In this document: in pieces, positions 1-8,796 of the stretch
How positions within the stretch are numbered: position 1 is the stretch's first letter
How the letters are laid out: every line of letters begins with the position of its first letter
Assembly: GCF_004342665.1 (NCBI RefSeq)
Contig: NZ_SMBY01000001.1
Coordinates: forward strand, 782,950 to 846,949
DNA: 64,000 nt
DNA from: Samsonia erythrinae
GTDB lineage: Bacteria; Pseudomonadota; Gammaproteobacteria; Enterobacterales; Enterobacteriaceae
Reading direction: 5' to 3'
The notes under the pieces: generated by a model
Told to the model about the DNA's origin: nothing
What the model saw: the letters and a program-made list of their open reading frames with translations, nothing else
Database searches by the model: none
Translations under genes and position numbers: made by a program

Positions 1-1039
<1,039 letters not shown>

Positions 1040-1056
1040 TCTTGTTTATCTGCATA

Positions 1057-1079
1057 AAGCGCCTGAGGGCGCTTTTTTT
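1057..1079 (+). terminator. Rho-independent terminator of serS
   Basis: Stem AAGCGCC / GGCGCTT with a short TGAG loop followed by a run of T. It lies 18 bases after the serS stop. Confidence 0.85.
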
Positions 1080-1346
1080 ACGCCGTTCGTTCGGTAATAT
1101 TTTTTCATCGTAAAGATGAGGAATTACGTCAGACGCTACGGGGTATTTAAGCTTGAATTGGTTAAAAATCAGTTGAATAGCCATTTTATCCTTTCAGCCC
1201 CCATCAGCGTCATATTGTGATTGATTAATTCTTTCAATCCATGATTTGGCAAGTGACTTTTAGCGCGTTCTACCCCGATTGACTTTTGTACACACAGTGG
1301 CATGATGCGCTCACTTTTCCCCTGTTGTTTGGTTATCCACTTCACT
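1080..1346. other. Intergenic region serS-ycaD
   Basis: About 270 bases with no convincing gene. It is AT-rich around 1140-1250 and presumably holds the ycaD promoter. I could not single out a clear -35/-10 pair or operator. Confidence 0.5.
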
Positions 1347-2501
1347 ATGTCTGCTTATTCTCGCCCAGTGCTGCTGTTGCTCTGCGGGCTTTTGTTGCTG
1401 ACGATTTGTATTGCGGTATTAAATACGTTGGTTCCCCTTTGGCTGAGCAATCAGTCTCTTCCTGTCTGGCTGGTCGGCCTTGTGGGTTCATCCTATTTCG
1501 GCGGTAATCTGGCCGGCACGCTGATAGCGGGTAAATTAATCAGACGTTATGGATTCAACCGGAGTTATTATTTTGCGGCGTTGCTCTTTGGTGTCGCGCT
1601 CGCTGGCCTCAGTATGTCAGCGGACATCATTAACTGGTTATTTTGGCGTTTTCTCGCCGGGGTCGGCTGCGCATTAATTTGGGTTTCTGTCGAAAGCGCA
1701 TTGCTATGCAGCGGCACCTCTGCGCAGAGAGGACAACTGCTGGCCGCTTATATGACCGCTTATTACCTCGGTAGCGTGGTCGGACAACTCCTGCTCGGCG
1801 TGTTACCCACCGCGCTGTTAAGTGTGTTGCCGTGGATGGTCGCGCTGGTGATTCTGGCAATACTGCCGCTGGTGTTTACGCGTCTTCCCACCCCGCCAGA
1901 GCAGCAGGAAAAACATGTCAACTTGTGGAAAATGCTGACATATCGCAGCGCGCGTTTGGGTGTGCATGGGTGTGTGATTTCCGGTGCGATTTTAGGTTCG
2001 CTGTATGGCTTAATGCCTTTGTATCTTTCCCATCAGGGCATGAATGACGCGCAAGTCGGTTACTGGATGGCGTTGCTGATTAGCGCGGGTATTATCGGCC
2101 AATTGCCTGTTGGACGTATGGCCGATCGTTACGGGCGGCTATTAGTATTGCGGGTACTGGTCTTTATCGTGATTGTCGGCAGCCTTGCTATGTTGAGTAT
2201 CAGCCATTATGCCATGGCGCCCTCGCTGTTCCTGCTGGGATGCGCGGGATTCACGCTTTACCCGGTTGCGATGTCTTGGGCATGCGAAAAAGTGCGCCCT
2301 GACGAACTGGTGGCGATGAATCAGGCATTGCTCCTCAGCTATACGGTTGGCAGTCTGTGTGGGCCAAGCGTTGCGGCAGTGTTGATGCAGAGCTACTCCG
2401 ATCGGTTACTGTTTGTGCTGATCGCTGTTGTTGCCATGTTCTACCTGATGTTGCTGCTCAGAAAAGCCGATCATCACCCGACGCCGTTAGCCGCGGCTTA
2501 G
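1347..2501 (+). CDS. ycaD: MFS transporter YcaD
   Basis: Inner-membrane major facilitator of unknown substrate, 384 residues (E. coli YcaD 382). The hydrophobic profile fits 12 membrane segments. YcaD-type segments include [10 protein letters not shown] near the N-terminus, [28 protein letters not shown] and [20 protein letters not shown]. The MFS loop 8-9 motif appears as [14 protein letters not shown], and [25 protein letters not shown] comes near the end. I chose the ATG at 1347 ([12 protein letters not shown]) because it matches the family start; an upstream in-frame ATG at 1302 would add 15 residues not seen in YcaD. The 3' end overlaps the convergent LysR gene by 15 bases. Family is sure; substrate is unknown. 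Confidence 0.9.
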   Translation: MSAYSRPVLLLLCGLLLLTICIAVLNTLVPLWLSNQSLPVWLVGLVGSSYFGGNLAGTLIAGKLIRRYGFNRSYYFAALLFGVALAGLSMSADIINWLFWRFLAGVGCALIWVSVESALLCSGTSAQRGQLLAAYMTAYYLGSVVGQLLLGVLPTALLSVLPWMVALVILAILPLVFTRLPTPPEQQEKHVNLWKMLTYRSARLGVHGCVISGAILGSLYGLMPLYLSHQGMNDAQVGYWMALLISAGIIGQLPVGRMADRYGRLLVLRVLVFIVIVGSLAMLSISHYAMAPSLFLLGCAGFTLYPVAMSWACEKVRPDELVAMNQALLLSYTVGSLCGPSVAAVLMQSYSDRLLFVLIAVVAMFYLMLLLRKADHHPTPLAAA

Positions 2502-3428
2502 GTTAGCTTCATCAATGCTGGCTAACGACGTTTTTCCAGCCTCTACCATGTTATTCCACAGCGCTTCGGCGACCGGGCTAAGGCGCTGTTTCGCATTACG
2601 CGCCAGATAAAAAATGCTGGTCAGTTTTAAATTCTCTGGCGCGATTGCCGCGAGTTTTCCCTTTTTAATCCAAGGCTCAGCGTAGTGATCCGGAAGAAAG
2701 CCGACGTGTGTGCCTGCTAGCAAAAGTAGTAAACTTCCTTCTACGTTCCATGCGGTATTTTGCAAGCCTTTTTTTGCTACCGGGCCTAATTGCTTACTAA
2801 TTTCGTGCAGCGCATGACCGCCAATCAACAACCTGTTCGGATTTAATGTGCCCGCTTTCCACTCTTTTTCTATCCTGGCTGCATTTTCAGAACTGGAATA
2901 AAAATAACTTTTCTCAACAAAGACAGGTTGAAAATAGATGTCGGGCGGGACATCATCAGGTAAAACGCTTAGGATGATATCGATGTGGCCGTTTTTTAAG
3001 CGCTCAATCAGTGGCGTGTAATCTCCAATTTCTAGTTCTACAGCAACGTCAGCGCTCTGATCGTATAACTTCCCAATAGCGGTAGAAATGACGTTTTGAT
3101 GGTGGGTGACGGTATTATCCAGACAACCAAGGCGAACTTCACCAATGAGTTGGTGTTTTATTCTTGCTAATCGATTTGCAAAATCATCCAGCGTAGCTAT
3201 AACGGACTTGGCTTCTTGATAGACAATCTCACCTTCGGTTGTTAAGGCAAATCCACCGCGTCCGCGTTCGCACAAAACGAGTCCGAGGGTATCTTCAAGG
3301 CGTGATAGGTAGTGGCTTAGCACCGGCTGGCTCAATCCTGTTGCCGTCTGTGCGTTAGTAATGCCTTGTTTTTCAACAATTTTACAAAAAAGTTTCAACC
3401 AACGAATTTCTAATTTATCTAAACGCAT
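2487..3428 (-). CDS. LysR-family transcriptional regulator of the adjacent NCS1/DUF917/HyuA operon
   Basis: A 313-residue LTTR. The N-terminal winged helix-turn-helix spans about residues 5-65 ([20 protein letters not shown] as recognition region, then [14 protein letters not shown]). The LysR substrate-binding domain follows from about residue 95 ([16 protein letters not shown]). The gene is divergent from the permease operon starting at 3699 with a 270-base shared control region, the usual layout for a LysR activator and its target, so I infer that it controls that operon. The inducer cannot be read from sequence; it is probably the transported compound. Its stop lies inside the 3' end of ycaD, with no terminator between them. 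I cannot match it to a named regulator. Confidence 0.9.
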   Translation of the reverse strand: MRLDKLEIRWLKLFCKIVEKQGITNAQTATGLSQPVLSHYLSRLEDTLGLVLCERGRGGFALTTEGEIVYQEAKSVIATLDDFANRLARIKHQLIGEVRLGCLDNTVTHHQNVISTAIGKLYDQSADVAVELEIGDYTPLIERLKNGHIDIILSVLPDDVPPDIYFQPVFVEKSYFYSSSENAARIEKEWKAGTLNPNRLLIGGHALHEISKQLGPVAKKGLQNTAWNVEGSLLLLLAGTHVGFLPDHYAEPWIKKGKLAAIAPENLKLTSIFYLARNAKQRLSPVAEALWNNMVEAGKTSLASIDEANLSRG

Positions 3429-3586
3429 AGCATTCCCTTCGCATACATTACATATCTGAATGTTAACATCAAAATATATCTGTATTAATAGATATGAATT
3501 CCATTTATCTTACTATCAGCCACATAGTAATGTGGTTGCCACTCAAAGGCGTGGTTTATGTGTCACATCAGGGTCTCTCATAAGCG

Positions 3587-3620
3587 CAATAGTATCGTCA
3601 GCTTGCTGGCGATACTATTG
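3587..3620. promoter_or_regulatory. 34-bp near-perfect palindrome in the LysR/permease divergent region
   Basis: Left arm CAATAGTATCGTCAGC (3587-3602) and right arm GCTGGCGATACTATTG (3605-3620) are complementary at 15 of 16 positions around a central TT. It lies 78 bases before the permease start and 158 bases upstream of the LysR start. No T-run follows, so a terminator is unlikely. It could be a dyad operator (perhaps for the LysR protein) or an RNA hairpin in the permease leader. No other promoter element in 3429-3698 is clear to me. Confidence 0.55.
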
Positions 3621-3698
3621 TTCTATACGTCACCAGACAACCTCTATAAAATATCACAATAGACGATAATTATTTGCTGCTTATTTAATGGGGAAGAT

Positions 3699-4994
3699 AT
3701 GTCTCAAGGGAATGTTGTACCTGAAAAAACACAACAGACTAAGAAAATATATGATTACGAGTATGAACGTGTTCCTGTTTCGGCTCGAAAAAATTGGTAT
3801 GTCATTGCCTTAATATGGCTTGCGATGGGCATTGACATTTCTGGTCTGTTTCTTGGTGCTTTCTTAAGCGGTGGATTACCTTTTTCTCAGGCTGTTAGCG
3901 CCACACTTATCGGTTCTGCTTTTTTAGGCGTTTTGGCAGCATTATGTGCTAACGTCGGCTATGGATGTGGATTATCGACAACGTTGCTGAGTATTTCTGT
4001 TTTTGGACGGTTAGGTGGAAAGATCATCGGGATTTTCTCTGCCGTTTCACTTGTTGGATGGTTTGCTTTTCAACTCGATTTCTTTGGCGTAATGCTGCAA
4101 AAATCGCTACTACATTATCAAGTCGAACCGGGCCGCTTCCTGGTTTTAGTTTTTGGTATGATATTAATGACGTCTACCGCCATTTGGGGAGTAAGAGCAT
4201 TAGGGAAATTGAGTGTATTCAGTGTGCCGTTGATGTTGATGTTGATAATTACAGGTTTGATTTTATCTGCAAAGAATCATGCTGACATCCCGCTTCCAAT
4301 AATTAAAACCCCTATCAGTATGGGGAACGCTATCTCTTATGTTGTTTCTATCTGGATCTTATCCGTAGTGATGTCGCCGGATATTGCTCGTTATGCCAAA
4401 ACACGCAAAGATGCGTTGCTCGGCGCGGGATTAGGGTTCTTTTTAGGGAATAGCTCAACGATACTGGTTGCACTTATTTTGACGTATTTGGTAGGTACAG
4501 AGGATTTGGTTGAGGTGTTTTTCAGCATTGGTTTAGGCATGTCGGCTATTGTGATACTTATTTTTGCTCAGTGGACTACAAATAGTACCAATCTTGTTTC
4601 AGCCTCTTTGGGATTGTCTGCCGTCATTAGATCGTTCTCTCGGCCAATATTGGTTGTTCTAATGGCTATTGCGGGGTTAGGACTCGCTTATAACGGTATG
4701 ATCAATAATTTTACCCAATTCTTATCGCTGCTCGGTGTACTGATTTCACCTATCGCTGGCGTTTATCTCGTTGAGTATTATTTTATTAAATCCTCTCGCT
4801 TGAAGAACAATGTTTCCGATGCCCCATTCTTGAATGTGGCAGCCGCTATATCCTGGTTATTCGGCAGTATTGTGAGCCTATTAACTTCCCCTGATTTTTT
4901 CGATTTATTTACGATAAGCTCGATTTCTGCTCTGGATGGCGTCGTTGTCAGCATGGCGATTTATATCGGTACACATAAACTTTTCCACAACTAG
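3699..4994 (+). CDS. NCS1-family permease (cytosine permease CodB-like)
   Basis: Inner-membrane importer of the nucleobase:cation symporter-1 family, 431 residues (CodB 419). It has about 12 hydrophobic segments after a polar N-terminus. Family-like features are the N-terminal stretch YEYERVPVSARKNW followed by WLAMGIDISGLFLGAFLSGG, the segment SVFGRLGGKIIGIFSAVSLVGW, and the conserved loop VVMSPDIARYAKTRKDALLG. The ATG at 3699 follows GGGGAAGAT at good spacing. Substrates of this family are nucleobases, hydantoins, allantoin and similar rings. With DUF917 and a hydantoinase-type subunit downstream, a cyclic amide or ureide is the likely cargo (inference). The gene is clearly more AT-rich than the housekeeping genes around it. 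Confidence 0.88.
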   Translation: MSQGNVVPEKTQQTKKIYDYEYERVPVSARKNWYVIALIWLAMGIDISGLFLGAFLSGGLPFSQAVSATLIGSAFLGVLAALCANVGYGCGLSTTLLSISVFGRLGGKIIGIFSAVSLVGWFAFQLDFFGVMLQKSLLHYQVEPGRFLVLVFGMILMTSTAIWGVRALGKLSVFSVPLMLMLIITGLILSAKNHADIPLPIIKTPISMGNAISYVVSIWILSVVMSPDIARYAKTRKDALLGAGLGFFLGNSSTILVALILTYLVGTEDLVEVFFSIGLGMSAIVILIFAQWTTNSTNLVSASLGLSAVIRSFSRPILVVLMAIAGLGLAYNGMINNFTQFLSLLGVLISPIAGVYLVEYYFIKSSRLKNNVSDAPFLNVAAAISWLFGSIVSLLTSPDFFDLFTISSISALDGVVVSMAIYIGTHKLFHN

Positions 4995-5041
4995 TGGATT
5001 GAACTCGTTTGCAGGGGCTTCCCACCTTAGGCAAAGAAAGT

Positions 5042-6151
5042 ATGACACGTTATATAGATGTACAAACAATTGATGATATCGCTTTAGGGGCTGCTGTCCT
5101 TGGTACAGGAGGGGGTGGAGATCCATATATAGGCACTTTGATGGTGAAAAATGCGTTAAAAGATGTTGCTGAGGTGCTTATATTAGGTTTAGACGAAATT
5201 AAAGATGATGATGTGTTTGTGTCTTGCAGCATGATAGGCGCAACGACGGTAGTTGTAGAAAAAATTATGTCATCGAGCCAGTTTGTTTTGGCATTTGATG
5301 AGATGGAAAGGGTTCTTAATCGACCAGTCACGGCAACATTTCCAATCGAAATCGGCGGTATCAATTCGCTAATACCGCTAGTGGTTGCGGCAAAAAAAGG
5401 CCTGCCGATCATCGACTGCGATGCCATGGGGCGGGCCTTCCCCGAAGCGCAAATGGTGACATTCTTTCTGGACGGTCTAAACTCCGCACCAAATACGCTG
5501 GCGGATGAAAAAGGCAATGCCGTTATCCTTAACCCCATTGATGGCGTGTGGTCAGAGCGGCTGGCCAGAGGGATTGCAGAGCAAATGGGGGCCGCGTGCG
5601 CCATGTGTGATTATCCGTTGCGCGGTCGTCAACTTAAACGCAGCGCTATCAAAGGGACGCTTACGCTAGCCCAGGATGTAGGCAAAACGTTGCGGCAGGC
5701 ACGCCGTTCGGGAAGCCAGCCTGTCCAGGCTCTGCTTTCGGTACTTAATGGCTACGTCATTGCATCAGGCACGATTGTTGACGTTGAACGCCGCACTACC
5801 GGGGCTTTTGTGCGGGGTAAGGCTGTGCTGAATGGCATGGGGAATGACAAAGGCGAATCGTTTACCGTGCTGTTTCAGAATGAACTCCTGCTGGCTTACC
5901 GCTCATCACAGACAGCAACACCAACGCAGGATAATCTGCTGGCCGTTGTCCCGGATTTGATCTCCATATTAGACAGTGAAACCGGGCATCCGATTATTAC
6001 GGAACATTTACGTTACGGGCAGAGAGTTGATGTGATTGCCTATCCGTGTAATGACAAATGGCGGACGCCGAAAGGGATTGACGTTGCGGGGCCAGGGTAT
6101 TTTGGCTACCCGGTGGAGTTTGTGCCGATAGAACAGCTTGTCAATCGTTAA
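5042..6151 (+). CDS. DUF917 family protein (S-methyl-thiohydantoin desulfurase type)
   Basis: 369 residues. The diagnostic glycine-rich motif AVLGTGGGGDPYIG sits near residues 18-31, followed by LGLDEIKDDDVFVSCSMIGA and EIGGINSLIPLVVAA. Members are found beside hydantoinase/oxoprolinase-like proteins, and the family has been linked to S-methyl thiohydantoin breakdown; the real substrate here is unknown. The ATG at 5042 (MTRYIDVQTIDDIA) fits the family start and follows AAAGAAAG. It lies 47 bases after the permease stop and 10 bases before the HyuA-like gene, so the three form one operon. Base composition changes from AT-rich in the first third to GC-richer beyond about 5400. The family call is firm; the reaction is not. 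Confidence 0.85.
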   Translation: MTRYIDVQTIDDIALGAAVLGTGGGGDPYIGTLMVKNALKDVAEVLILGLDEIKDDDVFVSCSMIGATTVVVEKIMSSSQFVLAFDEMERVLNRPVTATFPIEIGGINSLIPLVVAAKKGLPIIDCDAMGRAFPEAQMVTFFLDGLNSAPNTLADEKGNAVILNPIDGVWSERLARGIAEQMGAACAMCDYPLRGRQLKRSAIKGTLTLAQDVGKTLRQARRSGSQPVQALLSVLNGYVIASGTIVDVERRTTGAFVRGKAVLNGMGNDKGESFTVLFQNELLLAYRSSQTATPTQDNLLAVVPDLISILDSETGHPIITEHLRYGQRVDVIAYPCNDKWRTPKGIDVAGPGYFGYPVEFVPIEQLVNR

Positions 6152-6161
6152 GGTCTTGCCG

Positions 6162-7730
6162 ATGTTACAAAAAAATGATTACCGGCTCGGAATTGATGTC
6201 GGGGGCACAAACACGGATGCAGCCATTTTAGATGCTAATCTGCGCTGTATCGCGACGGCCAAATTTCCAACCAGTCTCGATATCTATAGCGGCATTGAGC
6301 GCGTGATTGCCAGCGTATTGGCCTCTTCGGGTATCGCACCACAGGACATTCGTTATGCCATGCTGGGAACCACGCATTGCACCAATGCTATCGTTGAACG
6401 AAAAGGGCTGGATCGCGTAGGGTTATTGCGCCTGAGTTTGCCGAGCAGCGATAGTGTCCCGCCGCTGTTTGGTTGGAATGCCGAATGGCAGCAAACATTG
6501 GGTGAACATTTTTATCAGCTTCACGGCGGATATGAATTTGATGGACGAGAAATTCATCCGGTGCTGCGTGAAGAAGTGCTGGTCGCCTGCGATAAGATGC
6601 GCGGCCATGTCGATAGCATCGCGATCTGCGGCGTATTTTCTCCGGTAAATAATGCGCAGGAATGTCTGGTGGCTCAGTGGGTGAAGGCAGCCTTGCCTGA
6701 TGTGACGTTATCTCTGTCACACAGGATCGGTAACACGGGGCTGTTGGAAAGAGAAAATGCGACAATCCTCAATGCCGCCTTGCATCGCACCGCAAACCGT
6801 TTTGTCCGTGGTTTTACTCAGGCACTAAACCGTCATGGTATTCAGGCTACACCGTTTTTTGGCCAGAATGACGGCACGTTGATGTCTGAGAGCATGGTGA
6901 AGCAGTACCCCATTCTGACGATGGCCTGCGGGCCAACAAACTCTATCCGCGGTGCGTGTCACCTGTCGGGGTTAGACAATGCCCTGATCGTGGATGTCGG
7001 TGGTACGACGACGGATATTGGCGTGTTGGTGAATGGCTTCCCGCGGGAATCGGCAATTGCCGTCGAAGTTGGGGGTGTGCGCACAAATTTCAGAATGCCG
7101 GATATCGTCTCTATTGGCATTGGCGGCGGAACCTGCGTGCGGCAGTCTCCAACCGGCAATATCGCGCTTGGGCCGGATAGCGTTGGCTACCGCCTGCTGG
7201 AACAGGGGCTCAGCTTTGGGGGAACAACGTTGACGCTCAGCGACGTTATGCTGCAACTCTATCGTGAGCGTTGGCCATCGACACTTTCCCAGCCGCTCCC
7301 TGAACTGGACAAGGCGTTCTGTCAGCAGGTATATCGTCAAATGATCGATAAGGTGGAAGATGCTATCGATCGGATTAAATCATCCGGCGCGCCTATCCCT
7401 GCGGTTCTGGTTGGCGGCGGGAGTATTTTACTGCCTGATTCGCTCTCCGGTATCAGTCAGGTTGTGCGCCCACAAAATTTCGATGCGGCAAACGCCGTTG
7501 GCGTCGCGCTTGGGAAGGTGGGCGCACAAATTGAGCGAGTGGTTAAAATGCCGGGTAGCGATCGTGAAAAGATAAAAAACGAATTGCAGCAGCAAACCGT
7601 TTGTCTGGCGGAAAAAACGGGCGCGGTGCCGGGTAGCGTTGAAATCGTCGACTATCAGGAAATACCGTTGGCTTATCTGCCGGGGAATGCGGTACAGGTG
7701 AAAATCAAGGCGGCGGGGGATCTTGCCTAG
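6162..7730 (+). CDS. Hydantoinase/oxoprolinase subunit A-like protein (short form)
   Basis: 522 residues with the actin-like (ASKHA) fold of HyuA/OplAH. The N-terminal phosphate loop reads GIDVGGTNTDAAIL (about residues 10-23). It is followed by GTTHCTNAIVERKGLDRVG, then ENATILNAALHRTANRF, the second phosphate motif LIVDVGGTTTDIGVLVNG, SIGIGGGTCVR, and a late adenosine-type loop PAVLVGGGSILLPD. The family is expected to ring-open hydantoin or 5-oxoproline rings in an ATP-dependent way. Typical HyuA is near 690 residues; this one lacks the C-terminal part, and no HyuB subunit follows. Such short forms pair with DUF917 proteins, as here. I chose ATG 6162 (MLQKNDYRLG), directly before the ring domain. 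Ends convergently with pflA. Confidence 0.85.
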   Translation: MLQKNDYRLGIDVGGTNTDAAILDANLRCIATAKFPTSLDIYSGIERVIASVLASSGIAPQDIRYAMLGTTHCTNAIVERKGLDRVGLLRLSLPSSDSVPPLFGWNAEWQQTLGEHFYQLHGGYEFDGREIHPVLREEVLVACDKMRGHVDSIAICGVFSPVNNAQECLVAQWVKAALPDVTLSLSHRIGNTGLLERENATILNAALHRTANRFVRGFTQALNRHGIQATPFFGQNDGTLMSESMVKQYPILTMACGPTNSIRGACHLSGLDNALIVDVGGTTTDIGVLVNGFPRESAIAVEVGGVRTNFRMPDIVSIGIGGGTCVRQSPTGNIALGPDSVGYRLLEQGLSFGGTTLTLSDVMLQLYRERWPSTLSQPLPELDKAFCQQVYRQMIDKVEDAIDRIKSSGAPIPAVLVGGGSILLPDSLSGISQVVRPQNFDAANAVGVALGKVGAQIERVVKMPGSDREKIKNELQQQTVCLAEKTGAVPGSVEIVDYQEIPLAYLPGNAVQVKIKAAGDLA

Positions 7731-7750
7731 CATAATGTTCGGTTTCGGCG

Positions 7751-7781
7751 GGTAAGTAACGCGCTTAGGGCGCTACTTACC
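7751..7781. terminator. Hairpin between convergent HyuA-like gene and pflA
   Basis: GGTAAGTAACGCGC, loop TTA, then GGGCGCTACTTACC: a 14-bp stem with two mismatches in the 62-base gap between the two stop codons. It has no T-run, so its role as a bidirectional terminator is only likely from position. Confidence 0.45.
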
Positions 7782-7792
7782 GCGTCGGAAAT

Positions 7793-8533
7793 TTAATACA
7801 TTACCTTGTGGCCGTATCCTTCAAGGATGGCTTTAATGCGGTCCATCGTATCGGCTTTCGGTGGCTTGACGCCGTCCAGCTTGTACTCTTCTCCCATTGC
7901 GATCCACTTATGCTTACCAAGTTCATGGTAGGGGAGAAGTTCGATTTTCTCGATATTCTTCATATCCTTCGTGAATTCGCCCAGTTTATGGGCGGATTCA
8001 TCGTCATCGGACCAACCCGGTACGACAACATAACGTATCCAGGTGCGTTGGTTGCGTTTGGCCAGATAGCGGGCGAAATCCAGGGTGCGATGGTTGGATA
8101 CGCCGACCAGATTCTGGTGAATGTCTTCGTTCATTTGCTTCAGGTCGAGCATCACTAAGTCGCTGACGTCCAACAGTTCGTCAATGACAGGATCGTAACG
8201 CCGAACAAAGCCATTGGTATCCAGGCAGGTGTTAATGCCTTCCGCCTGACAGGCGCGGAACCAGTCGCGTACGAACTCGGCCTGAAGAATGGCCTCGCCG
8301 CCGGATGCGGTCACGCCGCCTCCTGATGCATTCATAAAGTGGCGATAGGTCACGACTTCTTTCATGAGCTCTTCTACCGTGATTTCCTTACCGCCGTGCG
8401 TATCCCAGGTGTCACGGTTGTGACAATACAGGCAACGCATCAGGCAGCCTTGGAAAAAGACAATAAAGCGGATGCCCGGGCCATCGACTGTACCGCAAGA
8501 TTCAAAGGAGTGGATGCGACCGATTACTGACAT
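7793..8533 (-). CDS. pflA: Pyruvate formate-lyase activating enzyme
   Basis: Radical SAM enzyme, 246 residues, the same as E. coli PflA. It uses a 4Fe-4S cluster and S-adenosylmethionine to install the glycyl radical on PflB. The CxxxCxxC cluster motif is C30-L-M-R-C34-L-Y-C37, preceded by [20 protein letters not shown] downstream glycine-rich SAM-binding stretch reads [17 protein letters not shown] at 8533 gives [13 protein letters not shown], the family start; upstream in-frame codons would add 58 unrelated residues. It follows pflB after a 263-base spacer holding a terminator and a long inverted repeat, so its expression may be partly uncoupled from pflB. Confidence 0.97.
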   Translation of the reverse strand: MSVIGRIHSFESCGTVDGPGIRFIVFFQGCLMRCLYCHNRDTWDTHGGKEITVEELMKEVVTYRHFMNASGGGVTASGGEAILQAEFVRDWFRACQAEGINTCLDTNGFVRRYDPVIDELLDVSDLVMLDLKQMNEDIHQNLVGVSNHRTLDFARYLAKRNQRTWIRYVVVPGWSDDDESAHKLGEFTKDMKNIEKIELLPYHELGKHKWIAMGEEYKLDGVKPPKADTMDRIKAILEGYGHKVMY

Positions 8534-8658
8534 TGCGAGGTTTTCTCCAAATTTGACCGAACAATAGCGGCCTTTATGAGCGCAGTCATGAGAAAGCGGG
8601 TGCGTTCTGACAACGATTTCTGACAGAGAAACACCGTGTGACAGATGCTGCGTCGAAT

Positions 8659-8712
8659 CTGTTTTGCCAGCCATCCACACGATAAGGGCTGCATAGCGGG
8701 CTGGCAAAACAG
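8659..8712 (-). repeat. 14-bp perfect inverted repeat in the pflB-pflA spacer
   Basis: CTGTTTTGCCAGCC (8659-8672) and GGCTGGCAAAACAG (8699-8712) are exact inverse complements with 26 bases between. The repeat lies downstream of the pflB terminator and upstream of pflA, so it could fold in the pflA leader or mark a regulator site. Confidence 0.5.
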
Positions 8713-8737
8713 GTTAACAACCTGGACCGAGAGGTGA

Positions 8738-8765
8738 GAAAAAGGCCCCACCAATGTGGAGCCTC
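8738..8765 (-). terminator. Terminator after pflB
   Basis: On the minus strand, AGGCTCCAC, loop ATT, GGTGGGGCCT, then TTTTTC: a hairpin with one mismatch and a short T-run, starting about 30 bases after the pflB stop. Confidence 0.7.
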
Positions 8766-8796
8766 TATTTTACGTCTTTTCAGACAGTCATGGAAA

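Noticed and set aside
5050-5604. 184-codon minus-strand frame inside the DUF917 gene
   Set aside because: Opposite strand of a conserved family protein; no similarity recognised.
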